From positions 1 through 39,522 of the IMG/VR virus record IMGVR_UViG_3300025327_000083: DNA of 39,522 bases; one strand, 5' to 3'. A model generated the notes under the pieces. That model did no database searches, was not told where the DNA came from, and was given only the letters and a program-made list of their open reading frames with translations. This stretch comes from a virus. A program made the position numbers and the translations under genes. The stretch's first letter is position 1; the number at the start of each line of letters is the position of its first letter. Of the stretch, positions 1 to 7,796 are shown piece by piece.

Positions 1-109
1 ATGATCTCTCCGCCGACACTAGATTAGCGGGAGCACCATCCTCCCACAACTGCGGAGTGGAAAAATCCCCTGTACTGCCGATGGTCCTGACTACTGTGGC
101 GATCGTCAT
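1..109 (-). CDS. Partial phage protein, likely structural (N-terminus only)
   Basis: An ATG at 109 opens a frame that stays open for 36 codons to the window edge, so the C-terminus is missing. It begins MTIATVVRTIGSTGDFSTPQ and continues with LWEDGAPANL. This TIG-x-GDF/Y-xT-x-x-x-WED pattern occurs near the start of phage surface or tail-associated proteins that often form beta-helices; that is recall of a pattern, not a search result. The start lies 3 bases beyond the TAA of the preceding gene, which fits the leftward structural operon that also holds portal and terminase. The Shine-Dalgarno sequence is weak. Function is inferred from position and N-terminal flavour only. Confidence 0.6.
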   Translation of the reverse strand, partial: MTIATVVRTIGSTGDFSTPQLWEDGAPANLVSAERS

Positions 110-111
110 CG

Positions 112-453
112 TTAGATTTTCGTCACAGTAATCAAGTCAACCTGCGCCTTGGTTGCGCTTGTGCGCCCCTTCCAAGTTCCATCTTCGAGCGCGCTCATTA
201 GCAATCCCAATTCCCGGCGCTGAACTATCTGCCCGCGCGCATCCACGATCGACTTGACCAGATGCTCCAGTTCACTTTCCGTTGCATCAGGCACGTCGAT
301 GAATCTGTACTGCCCGCAAGCGCGCTCCCCGCGGCTGAACACGTGATCATCAGAAGCGATGCACACCACGTCGCCCTCTTGCGTGCGCAGCACGTCAAGA
401 CTTGGATCAGTCGTGTTCGGATTCGGCCTGACACGAATGCACAAGCGAGCCAT
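112..453 (-). CDS. Hypothetical protein downstream of portal
   Basis: This 113-residue protein is unrecognised. It begins MARLCIRVRPNPNTTDPSLD and contains a GDVVCIASDDHVFSRGE stretch, suggesting a small mixed alpha/beta fold with neither signal peptide nor membrane segment. Its ATG shares one base with the TAA of the portal gene (TAATG), so translation is probably coupled to the portal. The position right after the portal in a packaging and head operon suggests a role in head assembly or completion, which is inference. It is believable as a gene because of the tight junctions on both sides, with the next gene starting 3 bases after its stop. Confidence 0.7.
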   Translation of the reverse strand: MARLCIRVRPNPNTTDPSLDVLRTQEGDVVCIASDDHVFSRGERACGQYRFIDVPDATESELEHLVKSIVDARGQIVQRRELGLLMSALEDGTWKGRTSATKAQVDLITVTKI

Positions 454-3401
454 TATTTCTTCTCTGCTGGCGATTTCGCTGCCTTGGCTGGCGTGCCAGG
501 AATCTTATCCACACGCTGCACGCCAATCGCCTTGCCATCCTTCTCGACGATCATCGATGGCCTGCCCAACTCAGTCGCGACCTTCTCCATCGACTCCGCG
601 ACCACTTCCGTCTGTCCTTTGATCGCCTCGGCAAACTCCTTCATGCTGCTCGCCAGGTCGCCCTTGCTGGCCAACGTCTCATTTTCCTTCTTCAACTGTG
701 CCAGTTCGGCCTGTGCCTGAACCCCTTCGACCTTGGTAAATTCCTTCATGCTGGCGGCCAGGGCGGTCAGCGCCTTTTGGTCCACGCCTTCGCCGCGCCC
801 GAGCGATGCATGCTCCTTCTTGAGTTCGGCCAGTTGAGTGTTGACGTTCTTCAGCGCTTCGGAGAGCTTGTCCAGTCGCTTGTCGGATTCAGCCCGCACA
901 GTCTCCATTTCGACCTTGGTCGCCTGGTCGATTCGATACCGCTCGATCTCGGTGTCGCGCTTGGCTACCACTTCGGCCCCGCGATTCATCCCCTCCATCT
1001 GTACCTTCTGGAGTGCATCGCGAAGTTTGCGGACCTCGTCATCCCTCTGTTTCGTGATCGCGTCGACCTGAGACGCCATCTCCGAACGTAGTTGTTCCAC
1101 AGCATCAGACTCGCGCCGCATGGCGTCGTCGCCCGCTCCGTCGATCGGCGCCGCACGAAGGCGCTCGGTCTCAAGGCGCACCTGCTCGATTTCTGCATCC
1201 AACTTCTCCACCTGTTTTTGTTGCTCTGCAATAGCCACGGCCGCCAAGGCTGCATTGGGATCGGCCTCCTGGCGCTGAGCCATGATTTGCTGCGTCGCCA
1301 TGGCCGCCATCATGGAGACTTGATGCTCGATCTCCGGCGGCATGATCTGGCGCTGCTCGGCGGATGGGTCGGGGATCATCACGCCCATCGCCTGACTCAT
1401 CTGGATCAGGTACATCTGGGCGTAGTGCTCGGCGATGTGCGCGGACATGCGCGGCACGAACGTCGGTTCGATCGGTGTGCCCTTGACCATCTCCATTTGC
1501 CCCATGTGCACGACAAGGTGGGATTGGTGGTCCTGCTCGACGAATGATTTGATCGGCTTGCCTGTGGTAACCAGCACGCCCTCGGTCACCGGATCCGCCG
1601 GCAGAACCTCCTCCGGCTTCATCAGGATTTCATCCATGTTCTGCACCTTGAGCGCCTGGAGCACGCGGCGATGCACTTCGCGCTTGTTGTACAGGTCCGG
1701 TGCGCGCTCGGATAGCTCGAGCTGGGCCTGGGCAATCGCCATGCGCTGCCCTTGGCTGTAGATGTTCGGGTCCGAGACCGGGATGACGTCCACCCGCTCG
1801 TCGTAATCCGCCCGATTGATGCGCCGCGTCTGCCCGTTGAAAGCGTAGTCCTTGCCCGTTGCCGGCAGGTATTCGGCGTTCAACTCAGCCCGCTGCTTGA
1901 ATTCCTCGCCGGCCGCGTTGTGCAACCGCTTGTGGATAGCCGAATAGACCTTCGAGCCCTGGTCAATGCGCGCCAGCGTGGTGCCCACCGGCACGTTCGT
2001 CACGCCTTCCCCAACCATCTCGTCCGTGGTAGAGGCAAAGCGCCGGGCGGCGTCGACAAGTAGGCCAAGCAGATTGAACAGCGCCACCGACGGCTCCCGG
2101 AACGGCGGCGTATAGAAGGCGTTCTTCAACTCCTCGGCCGTCAGATCGATGTCCTGGTAAGTGCCAGGTTTGATCGTCAGTTCAGCCGCCTTGCCGCGGG
2201 CCTCCTTGGCCTTGAAACCGCCCTGCATCGATGCGAATGCAGCCGAATCAAGCAGCGCCCGCAGAGCGCCAGTCGCCGCCTCGGCCAGCCCGCCGATGGC
2301 GTGCAGGAACCCGAAACCATAGAACCCGAACCCGGGCAACAGCCGGTAATGCGTGAACCAGCACCGCGGCCTGTAGAGCTTGTCGTTCTCCCGGTAGTTG
2401 CGCCGGATCGAGAGGACCTTGCGACTATCCTTCTCCACACTGATGATGTAGGGGAGCTTGCGTTTGCTCGACTTCCCTGCATGCTTGTGCTCGTGCCCTT
2501 TCAGATCAAGGAATTTGTGGCACTCGTAGATCGTATGGTCGTCGTCGCCGGGCAGGTTCGTTGGCGTCTTGCTGTCCGCCTGCGCTTCGATGCTCTTGGC
2601 CGCGTCATCCGCGGCCGATACTGGCTCCGTGAGTTCAATATCGCGGTAAAACCCGGACAGTTGCATGATGCGCAGGTCGTTAGGCTGCATCCGCATGCGA
2701 TGCGTCGCCCGCGGCGCCGTACGCAGCCCGCGCGCTGTGTACGGCACGATCAAATCCTCGGCTGTCACGTACTTCGATCGCACGATGCCAAGCTGCACGT
2801 CGATGTAGCTCTTCTTGAAGATAGAGCCATGAAAAGCCAGGATGAACAGCATCTGGTCGGTGTCCTCGAAGTAGCCTTCGTCCTCGTGGAGCACCTGATA
2901 GTTCATGTGCGTCTCGACGCGCTCGCGCTGGGCCTCGACCATCTCATTCGGGACGCCCACCACACCACACTTCACCGGCCCGTTGGTCGGGAATATCTCC
3001 TCGATCGCGCGCGCTTGAAACTGCGTCGCCGCTTCCATGATGACCGGATGCACGACAGTCGCAGCGCCGGGGAACGGGCCCTCTTCATCCCCGCCTTTGT
3101 CCTTGATTACACCGCACTTTTTGAGCCCTTCCGAGTACCACTGCTCCCATTCCTTGCGGCTTTCGATATCGGCGTCGATTTCCTCAAGAATCGTGTCGGC
3201 GATCGACCCAAGGTCCGTCTCCAGCATGTCGACAGCCAAGTTGTCCTCATCGCTTAGGCCGGCCGGCTCCGCATTACCCGGGTCAAAATCGATGTCGATT
3301 CCCCCGTCGCCGGTCTGGATGATGGCTACGCCATCGACCATCTCCGTGCCCGGCTCGGGCAGTTCCACATCGATCTCGCGCTCACGTCCGCGCTCAGCCA
3401 T
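453..3401 (-). CDS. Portal protein
   Basis: At 982 residues this is long for a portal protein. The dodecameric portal forms the DNA entry and exit channel at one capsid vertex and docks the terminase. The N-terminal 40-50 residues are acidic and poorly structured. Residues of roughly 80-600 carry a portal-like core with WYSEGLKKCG, FPGAATVVHPVI and FYGFGFLHAIGGL. The C-terminal 300 residues are Gln/Glu/Lys-rich coiled coil (AEQQKQVEKLDAEIEQVRLE and following), resembling the barrel helices of podovirus-like portals. The identity rests on this pattern and on immediate linkage to the large terminase, whose last 8 bases overlap its start. I cannot exclude that the coiled coil carries an additional scaffold-like role. 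Confidence 0.85.
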   Translation of the reverse strand: MAERGREREIDVELPEPGTEMVDGVAIIQTGDGGIDIDFDPGNAEPAGLSDEDNLAVDMLETDLGSIADTILEEIDADIESRKEWEQWYSEGLKKCGVIKDKGGDEEGPFPGAATVVHPVIMEAATQFQARAIEEIFPTNGPVKCGVVGVPNEMVEAQRERVETHMNYQVLHEDEGYFEDTDQMLFILAFHGSIFKKSYIDVQLGIVRSKYVTAEDLIVPYTARGLRTAPRATHRMRMQPNDLRIMQLSGFYRDIELTEPVSAADDAAKSIEAQADSKTPTNLPGDDDHTIYECHKFLDLKGHEHKHAGKSSKRKLPYIISVEKDSRKVLSIRRNYRENDKLYRPRCWFTHYRLLPGFGFYGFGFLHAIGGLAEAATGALRALLDSAAFASMQGGFKAKEARGKAAELTIKPGTYQDIDLTAEELKNAFYTPPFREPSVALFNLLGLLVDAARRFASTTDEMVGEGVTNVPVGTTLARIDQGSKVYSAIHKRLHNAAGEEFKQRAELNAEYLPATGKDYAFNGQTRRINRADYDERVDVIPVSDPNIYSQGQRMAIAQAQLELSERAPDLYNKREVHRRVLQALKVQNMDEILMKPEEVLPADPVTEGVLVTTGKPIKSFVEQDHQSHLVVHMGQMEMVKGTPIEPTFVPRMSAHIAEHYAQMYLIQMSQAMGVMIPDPSAEQRQIMPPEIEHQVSMMAAMATQQIMAQRQEADPNAALAAVAIAEQQKQVEKLDAEIEQVRLETERLRAAPIDGAGDDAMRRESDAVEQLRSEMASQVDAITKQRDDEVRKLRDALQKVQMEGMNRGAEVVAKRDTEIERYRIDQATKVEMETVRAESDKRLDKLSEALKNVNTQLAELKKEHASLGRGEGVDQKALTALAASMKEFTKVEGVQAQAELAQLKKENETLASKGDLASSMKEFAEAIKGQTEVVAESMEKVATELGRPSMIVEKDGKAIGVQRVDKIPGTPAKAAKSPAEKK

Positions 3402-4947
3402 ATAACCGCCGTTTCTTGGGATTGGGCACTTCGTCTTGCTCCTCGTCCTTGAGTTGGAGATGCCAGGTACGGCGCAGGTAAATCAGCGCCGCGGTCACGG
3501 TGTCGACCGTGTCATCGTATTCGCCATTCGGGAATTGCGCGCACTGCCGGATTACCGTGTTCGCCCAAGTCCGCCGCATGTGCCAGACGCAGCCCTGCTC
3601 GAATACCGCGGCCGCCGCGTGGGCCCGGCCTATCTTGCTGCGATCTGGCGAGTACGCCTTGACCGGGACCCCAGCGCGCCTAAGTTCTTGAAGTAGTGAG
3701 TGTCCGGAGGCTTTCTTCTCGATCAAGACCCGGTCCGGCTCGTACAGATCGTATGCGTCCTTCGCCTCGCGCTTCAGCCGCGGGAATTGCACCTTGTCCT
3801 GCCAGTGTTCGAGCAAGATGGCGTTCCAGTGATGCGCTGGCGGCTTCTTCAGCAGTTCGACGGGTATCTTCTTCGGATTCTGGTCATTCCAGTTGAAGAT
3901 TCCCCACGTGGTCCGCGCCGAGTAGTCGCTCTCTTCGCCCTCCTCGAACGCCGTGTCGTAGACCTGGAGGATGAAATCGACTGTCGGCGGCTCCTTGAGC
4001 GGCCACTCGCGCCAGTACGCGGCCTTGAGGATGGCGCCCTCCGCGGTCGAAGGCTTCTGCTGGTACAGGGCCCCCCAGTTTCGGCTGCCCTGGATGGTTT
4101 TCTCGATCTTGAGCGCGTCGGCCGATATCCAGCCCGGCCACAGGGCTTCGCCAGCCTTGCGCCCGAGTAGGTCCTGGGCCTCCTCTTCCTTGGTCTCGAC
4201 GAGCGCGGGCATGCAGACGATCATCCACTCTTCGCCCCCGTCGCGAGACTTGATCAGCCCGCTTTCCCCCTTCCAGTTCTCCGGCAGGATCCGGCCCGCG
4301 ACGTCGTCCTCATGCCATCGGGTCAGGATCAGGATAATCCAGCCGTCTTTCTTCAGCCTGGTGCGCAGTTCTCCGCGGTAGGTCTCCCAAGCATTCTCGC
4401 GGATCGTCTCCGAGTCAGCTTCCTTCCGGCCTTTGATCGGGTCATCCATGATGAGCCCGTTCGCCCGCCGGCCGGTAACACCGCCGTCCATGCCGCAGGC
4501 GTAATACTCGCCGCCCTGGTTCGTGCCCCAGTCACCGCGGGCCTTCGAGTCATCGGCGAGCCACACATCGTTGAATATGGCCTGATATTCAGCCGAATCA
4601 ACGATATTGCGCACCCGGCGGCCGAACCGCTTGGCCAGTTCCCCGGTGTGCGAGACTTGGATGATGTTGTGCTTCGGGTGCTTGCCCAAGTACCACGGCG
4701 GGAAGCGCACCGAGCAGTAGGTCGATTTCGCGTGCCCGGGCGGCATCAGCACCATCAGCCGCTTGATCTTGCCAGTCTCGACCTGGTGCAAGTAATGGAG
4801 CAGGAGTTGCGAGTGATCAGCTGGCGGCTCGTCCGGGAACAGCGTGCGGCAGAAGTTCACCGGCAGGCGCCGCGCCAGCCGGCGCTCGTGTTCGCGGACC
4901 AGTTTTACGTACCGTCCATCGGTGCGTAATTGTTCCACGGCGCCCAT
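3394..4947 (-). CDS. terL: Terminase large subunit
   Basis: This 517-residue packaging ATPase/nuclease cuts concatemeric DNA and pumps it through the portal. The ATPase domain shows a Walker A-like motif PPGHAKST at residues 69-76, an adenine/arginine region RFGRRVRN, a Walker B motif LIMDDP near 165-170 (Asp-Asp in place of Asp-Glu), and a coupling motif LILTRWHEDD near 205. The RNase H-like nuclease domain shows the acidic clusters VYDTAFEEGEESDYSA near 330 and VLIEKKASG, followed by YDDTVDTVTAALIYL near the C-terminus. Length is normal for the family. It overlaps the portal start by 8 bases and follows the small subunit by 5 bases, the classic packaging cassette order. Confidence 0.95.
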   Translation of the reverse strand: MGAVEQLRTDGRYVKLVREHERRLARRLPVNFCRTLFPDEPPADHSQLLLHYLHQVETGKIKRLMVLMPPGHAKSTYCSVRFPPWYLGKHPKHNIIQVSHTGELAKRFGRRVRNIVDSAEYQAIFNDVWLADDSKARGDWGTNQGGEYYACGMDGGVTGRRANGLIMDDPIKGRKEADSETIRENAWETYRGELRTRLKKDGWIILILTRWHEDDVAGRILPENWKGESGLIKSRDGGEEWMIVCMPALVETKEEEAQDLLGRKAGEALWPGWISADALKIEKTIQGSRNWGALYQQKPSTAEGAILKAAYWREWPLKEPPTVDFILQVYDTAFEEGEESDYSARTTWGIFNWNDQNPKKIPVELLKKPPAHHWNAILLEHWQDKVQFPRLKREAKDAYDLYEPDRVLIEKKASGHSLLQELRRAGVPVKAYSPDRSKIGRAHAAAAVFEQGCVWHMRRTWANTVIRQCAQFPNGEYDDTVDTVTAALIYLRRTWHLQLKDEEQDEVPNPKKRRLYG

Positions 4948-4952
4948 GCTGC

Positions 4953-5576
4953 TTACTTACTGGTAACTGGCTGTTTCCCCGTGGCTTTCGCCGCGTCCGA
5001 CGCATCCATGATGGCCCGGCATGCCTTGATTTCGGCATCCAGTTCCGCGTCCGACAGGTCACTGAATTCACCGGGCTTCCCGACCTCCCGGCGCTCGATC
5101 AGCATGCCCTTCCAGCGCGCCAATACCTCGAGCGCGGCCTTCTTGTCATGCCACTTCACCTTCTTGGTGTAGCCGACCAGCACCTTGGTCGCGCCGGCGC
5201 CGGCGTATTCCTCGAACACATCGATTTGGTTTAGAGCGGCAGATACGTGCCCCGGCAATTGCTTCACTGGGATCAGATCGCCCTTCTCATCGAATAGGTC
5301 CGCCGAGTCAAAGAACGCCAGCTTGGCCAGTTCATCGGCGATCTTTTCCACTGTGATATCAAACTTCTTCTCCATCACGGCGCTCGCCCGGGCGGTCAAT
5401 TCTTCGATTCTTAGCACGACCTTAGTGTTCTTGAGCAGACGGCAGGCTGCGACGTTTATCGCTTCCGGACTCATGTTCTCGGCGTCGTAGGCCAACCGAT
5501 ATGCCTCGCTTGCGTTGCCGCTTTTTACCCACTCCAGGCAGAAGTGCTCCTGCTTTTTGGTCAATTTGACGTGCAT
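4953..5576 (-). CDS. terS: Terminase small subunit
   Basis: This 207-residue protein matches the Terminase_2 type of small subunit, which recognises the packaging site and recruits the large subunit. The N-terminus MHVKLTKKQEHFCLEWVKSG followed by NASEAYRLAY is the characteristic helix-turn-helix start (LT-x-KQ-x-x-F, then G-N-A-x-x-A-Y). Next come an AACRLLKNTKV helix and a middle oligomerisation region. The C-terminal DLSDAELDAEIKACRAIM is a helix typical for contact with the large subunit. No Shine-Dalgarno is obvious before the ATG. The gap upstream carries a perfect 8-bp inverted repeat that could be its binding site or an operator. Confidence 0.9.
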   Translation of the reverse strand: MHVKLTKKQEHFCLEWVKSGNASEAYRLAYDAENMSPEAINVAACRLLKNTKVVLRIEELTARASAVMEKKFDITVEKIADELAKLAFFDSADLFDEKGDLIPVKQLPGHVSAALNQIDVFEEYAGAGATKVLVGYTKKVKWHDKKAALEVLARWKGMLIERREVGKPGEFSDLSDAELDAEIKACRAIMDASDAAKATGKQPVTSK

Positions 5577-5604
5577 TTGAGTGTTACCACAGTCTGTACG
5601 GCGT

Positions 5605-5643
5605 GTCCCAGGGCTCTAATCGACAACTCGCGCGACCTGGGAC
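5605..5643. repeat. Inverted repeat upstream of terS
   Basis: GTCCCAGG at 5605-5612 and its exact reverse complement CCTGGGAC at 5636-5643 flank a 23-base spacer. It lies in the only sizeable gap (5577-5750) in this part of the leftward operon, just before the small terminase gene. No T-run follows, so it is not a standard terminator. A protein-binding or packaging-initiation site is possible but unproven. Confidence 0.5.
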
Positions 5644-5750
5644 CCACGTTAGGGCAATCATTGCGCTCCCGTTACTCCGGTGCTCTTGGCCGATAGGCAG
5701 AAAAATCCAACTGGGCCCGGTTGCCCGCGGGCTTTTGGCCTCTCTTCCTT

Positions 5751-6206
5751 TCAAGAGGCTTGACCACGCGATAGGAGCCACCATATGATGTCCGCCGCCA
5801 CCTGATCTATGGGTCTCGGCTCGGTGGGCATCCCGCGGTTCCTGGCCATCGATTTCTTCACCGCTGCTTTTTCAAGCGCGGCCAGGCCGGGAGCCGCCGG
5901 CGCGTACCACACGCGCAGGTTCAAATGCTCATCAGAAGCGCAGCCACAGTCGAAGGTGATTCCGCGCCACTGCGTTATCGTCGCGACCTCCATCAGCAGA
6001 GCCATCGGCGGAACGATCAGTTGCCCTCCGACATTCAATCGGAAGGCTCCGCGCACATCCGACGACCAGTTCGAATGTGCGGCCGGCCTCAGCCATTTGA
6101 ACCCGTCCCACTTCGCGTACCCGAATCCAATCTCATACCAGCCTGCGCGCGGCGGCGGCGTGGTTCCAGGCTGCCAGTCGGTCAAATGGTCCTGGAGGAA
6201 CGTCAT
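5751..6206 (-). CDS. Hypothetical protein, Trp-rich
   Basis: This 151-residue protein is of unknown function. The start chosen is MTFLQDHLTDWQPG, whose ATG overlaps the TGA of the preceding small gene (ATGA); an in-frame upstream start at 6224 would run into that gene. The N-terminal WQPGTTPPPRAGWYE, then KWDGFKWL, resembles short phage domains with repeated Trp and Pro. The middle has a hydrophobic stretch VPPMALLMEVATI, and the end reads DQVAADIIWWLLSR. There is no signal peptide. It lies between the VRR-NUC nuclease and the terminase in a leftward operon. Confidence 0.75.
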   Translation of the reverse strand: MTFLQDHLTDWQPGTTPPPRAGWYEIGFGYAKWDGFKWLRPAAHSNWSSDVRGAFRLNVGGQLIVPPMALLMEVATITQWRGITFDCGCASDEHLNLRVWYAPAAPGLAALEKAAVKKSMARNRGMPTEPRPIDQVAADIIWWLLSRGQAS

Positions 6207-6304
6207 CGCGGGTCCTTCAGCCATTCCACGGCTTTGTCACGGGCTTTGACAGCCCAGAAGGCCAGGAAAATCCATGCGCGCCATACCCAATACCTGATTT
6301 TCAT
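6203..6304 (-). CDS. Small membrane-like protein (33 aa)
   Basis: This 33-residue reading frame, MKIRYWVWRAWIFLAFWAVK followed by ARDKAVEWLKDPR, has a single aromatic hydrophobic segment flanked by basic residues. That suits a tiny inner-membrane or amphipathic peptide. Its ATG overlaps the TGA of the VRR-NUC gene, and its own TGA overlaps the ATG of the next gene (ATGA at both ends). This is strong positional evidence that it is translated. Function is unknown. Confidence 0.75.
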   Translation of the reverse strand: MKIRYWVWRAWIFLAFWAVKARDKAVEWLKDPR

Positions 6305-6675
6305 TTGGAAACAGCCCCTTTCTTCAGAAAATAGCGGCTCGCCGCTGTGATTGCTTCACCTGCCGTTCGGCAGACCTCAACGACCCAGCCTGCATCTTGA
6401 AGGGCCCGGTGGACCTCGGCTTGGTTATCCTTGACTCTGCCTTTGGCGGCCTTGAACTCGATGGCCAGGCCAATCGAAAGGCCATTGCCGACAGGGATCA
6501 TGATGTCCGGGATGCCGGCTTTGACGCCCAGCGCCTTCATCTTGCCCGCGGTGGCCTTGGAGCGCAGGCCGCCGTTCGGGACGTGATGGGCAAGACGCAA
6601 GGCTGGAAACCTCTTCTCGACCAGCCGGCACCAATGGACGAAGGCCTTCTGTTCCTCGAATTCCTCGTTTTTCAC
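6301..6675 (-). CDS. VRR-NUC domain nuclease
   Basis: This 124-residue single-domain protein of the VRR-NUC family is a PD-(D/E)XK-superfamily nuclease found in phages and in the eukaryotic FAN1 repair enzyme. Visible signature elements are EEFEEQKAFVHWCR at the N-terminus, VPNGGLRSKATAGKMKALGV, the catalytic GIPDIMIP, and AIEFKAAKGR, with Asp and Glu-x-Lys forming the metal site. These are followed by QAEVHRALQDAGWVVEV. In phages these enzymes probably process branched DNA before packaging, and the gene sits just upstream of the terminase. The start is GTG, overlapping the TGA of the preceding small gene (GTGA). Confidence 0.9.
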   Translation of the reverse strand: MKNEEFEEQKAFVHWCRLVEKRFPALRLAHHVPNGGLRSKATAGKMKALGVKAGIPDIMIPVGNGLSIGLAIEFKAAKGRVKDNQAEVHRALQDAGWVVEVCRTAGEAITAASRYFLKKGAVSK

Positions 6676-6779
6676 GAGCCAGGACGCTTCTTGCCGCTCG
6701 GCTTGGCCTTTTTGGCTTTGGCGGCGGCCTTCTTACCGGCCGGCGTATAGGGGAAGTGCTTTCCGCGAACGAGTGGCAT
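6672..6779 (-). CDS. Small basic Lys/Ala-rich protein (35 aa)
   Basis: A 35-residue frame begins MPLVRGKHFPYTPAGKKAAA and continues as Lys/Ala repeats to a Gly-Ser end. It is preceded by GAGGAG six bases before the ATG, a good ribosome binding site. Its TGA overlaps the GTG start of the VRR-NUC gene. High positive charge suggests nucleic-acid or capsid-interior binding, which is inference. Another small basic protein at 7696-7794 is similar in character but not clearly homologous. Confidence 0.7.
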   Translation of the reverse strand: MPLVRGKHFPYTPAGKKAAAKAKKAKPSGKKRPGS

Positions 6780-6831
6780 GTGCGTCTCCTCGGTGATGAA
6801 ACTGCTGAACAATTGGTGCCAGGGTTGCCAT
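6733..6831 (-). CDS. Possible 32-aa ORF overlapping the small basic gene
   Basis: The frame MATLAPIVQQFHHRGDAHAT and a short tail has a GAGAGG ribosome binding site 6-7 bases before its ATG. It overlaps the following small basic gene by 47 bases in another frame. Only the Shine-Dalgarno supports it; there is no recognisable domain. It could be a short leader that couples translation of the next gene. Confidence 0.3.
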   Translation of the reverse strand: MATLAPIVQQFHHRGDAHATRSRKALPLYAGR

Positions 6832-7160
6832 GTCAGTCCTCTCCCCGGCTACGCGCTGACCCGCGATTTGCAAATTCGTGCTGATTTCTCTCCCACCAGC
6901 AAAGTCAAGCCGTTCTGCGCGTCGCCAAATCACCACCATGCAGTAAGCAACATGGCACTACTACATGGATCGTGGCGCCTTCTGGTCCCAGGCTTTCTCA
7001 CACCGCGATTTCTCCCTCGCGCTCGGGGGCTGGATCGTACTGCATCATCTCCGCCAGCGATGGCTACCAGCAGTTCCGGTTGTGATCTCACGGCCACACT
7101 CCTCCGTGAAACGACTTCCTTGCTGGGATGCACCATGAATCTGTGCCGGTCTTTCCCGGC
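6832..7160. other. Gap without a confident gene
   Basis: Between the DUF1643 stop and the small ORFs there is no frame with both a convincing start and a recognisable product. On the minus strand a 16-codon frame beginning MMQYDPAPEREGEIAV at about 7046 follows GGCGGAG and could be a tiny peptide. A 68-codon frame at 6930-7136 has an Arg-rich, low-quality composition. I see no terminator or strong promoter here. A decayed or frameshifted small gene is possible. Confidence 0.4.
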
Positions 7161-7673
7161 TTATCCGCTGCCGGGAAACGGCACCGGGATCAAATCCTTC
7201 TTCAAATACAAGGGGTGCGCAGGGTGCCCGTCTTTCGTAAGCTTCAGGAAATGCAGTTTCGGGATCATGCGCCTGACTTGGTCGCCACGTCCTCGATGCG
7301 TTCCATGCACACCCCACGCAGCGATCACCACGCCGGCGCCGGCCGCCAGTCGCTGCAACGTCTTGTCATTCTCCGGGCCCACCGGATCCGCGGCGGCCAG
7401 CATCCTCTTGGGGTCCGTCGATCGATACCCGAAGATGTTGGTCATCACCAGCGCGCCGTGTCCCCATGCTTTTGCGTAGCCGATGCACCGCCTCACCGTC
7501 GGGTCGTCCTGGACCTCGTCAGCCGTGCTCGGGTTCAGGCCGATGAACATCGCGTAAGGTCGTGGGTCCGACGATCTCCAGAGGGAATAATCGTCCCACG
7601 CCCTGATCAGAGAATAGCGATAAACCCGATCGGGCGAAAACTTCGTCTTCGTCTGGAATTCGTCAGCCTTCAT
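7161..7673 (-). CDS. DUF1643 family protein
   Basis: This 170-residue protein belongs to the DUF1643 family, found in phages and bacteria with no established biochemical role. The family hallmarks are clear: YRYSLIRAWDD near the start, then MFIGLNPSTADEVQDDPTVR with the conserved GLNPSTAD core, then RCIGYAKAWGHGALVMTNIFGYRSTDP, and VIAAWGVHGTHRGRG. Length fits the usual 150-180 residues. The start ATG is in MKADEFQTKTKFSPDRVY. It sits in the leftward operon between a small basic gene and the gap before VRR-NUC. Confidence 0.9.
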   Translation of the reverse strand: MKADEFQTKTKFSPDRVYRYSLIRAWDDYSLWRSSDPRPYAMFIGLNPSTADEVQDDPTVRRCIGYAKAWGHGALVMTNIFGYRSTDPKRMLAAADPVGPENDKTLQRLAAGAGVVIAAWGVHGTHRGRGDQVRRMIPKLHFLKLTKDGHPAHPLYLKKDLIPVPFPGSG

Positions 7674-7695
7674 GCTACGCCGGCAACCTCAAGCC

Positions 7696-7794
7696 TTACC
7701 TCTTGTTCGAGCGAGAGCCCTTCTTAACCGCCGCCTTCTTGCTGCGCCCAGGATGTTTCACGACCTTCGGGAAAAGCGCTCTGTTCATGGCCAT
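7696..7794 (-). CDS. Small basic protein (32 aa)
   Basis: A 32-residue frame, MAMNRALFPKVVKHPGRSKK followed by AAVKKGSRSNKR, is strongly basic. GGGAG lies about 8 bases before the ATG, which itself starts 3 bases after the TGA of the upstream secreted-protein gene. The composition resembles the other small basic protein at 6672-6779. DNA binding or internal capsid association is conceivable but not shown. It is too short for domain assignment. Confidence 0.65.
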   Translation of the reverse strand: MAMNRALFPKVVKHPGRSKKAAVKKGSRSNKR

Positions 7795-7796
7795 GA

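Noticed and set aside
2301-3257. A 318-codon open frame opposite the portal gene
   Set aside because: It is in the same shadow phase as the false frame in the giant gene, with Arg/Leu/Asp-rich composition, no domain and no ribosome binding site.
7045-7317. 89-codon frame on the minus strand in the DUF1643 region
   Set aside because: It mostly overlaps the well-supported DUF1643 gene out of frame, and its product has no domain character.
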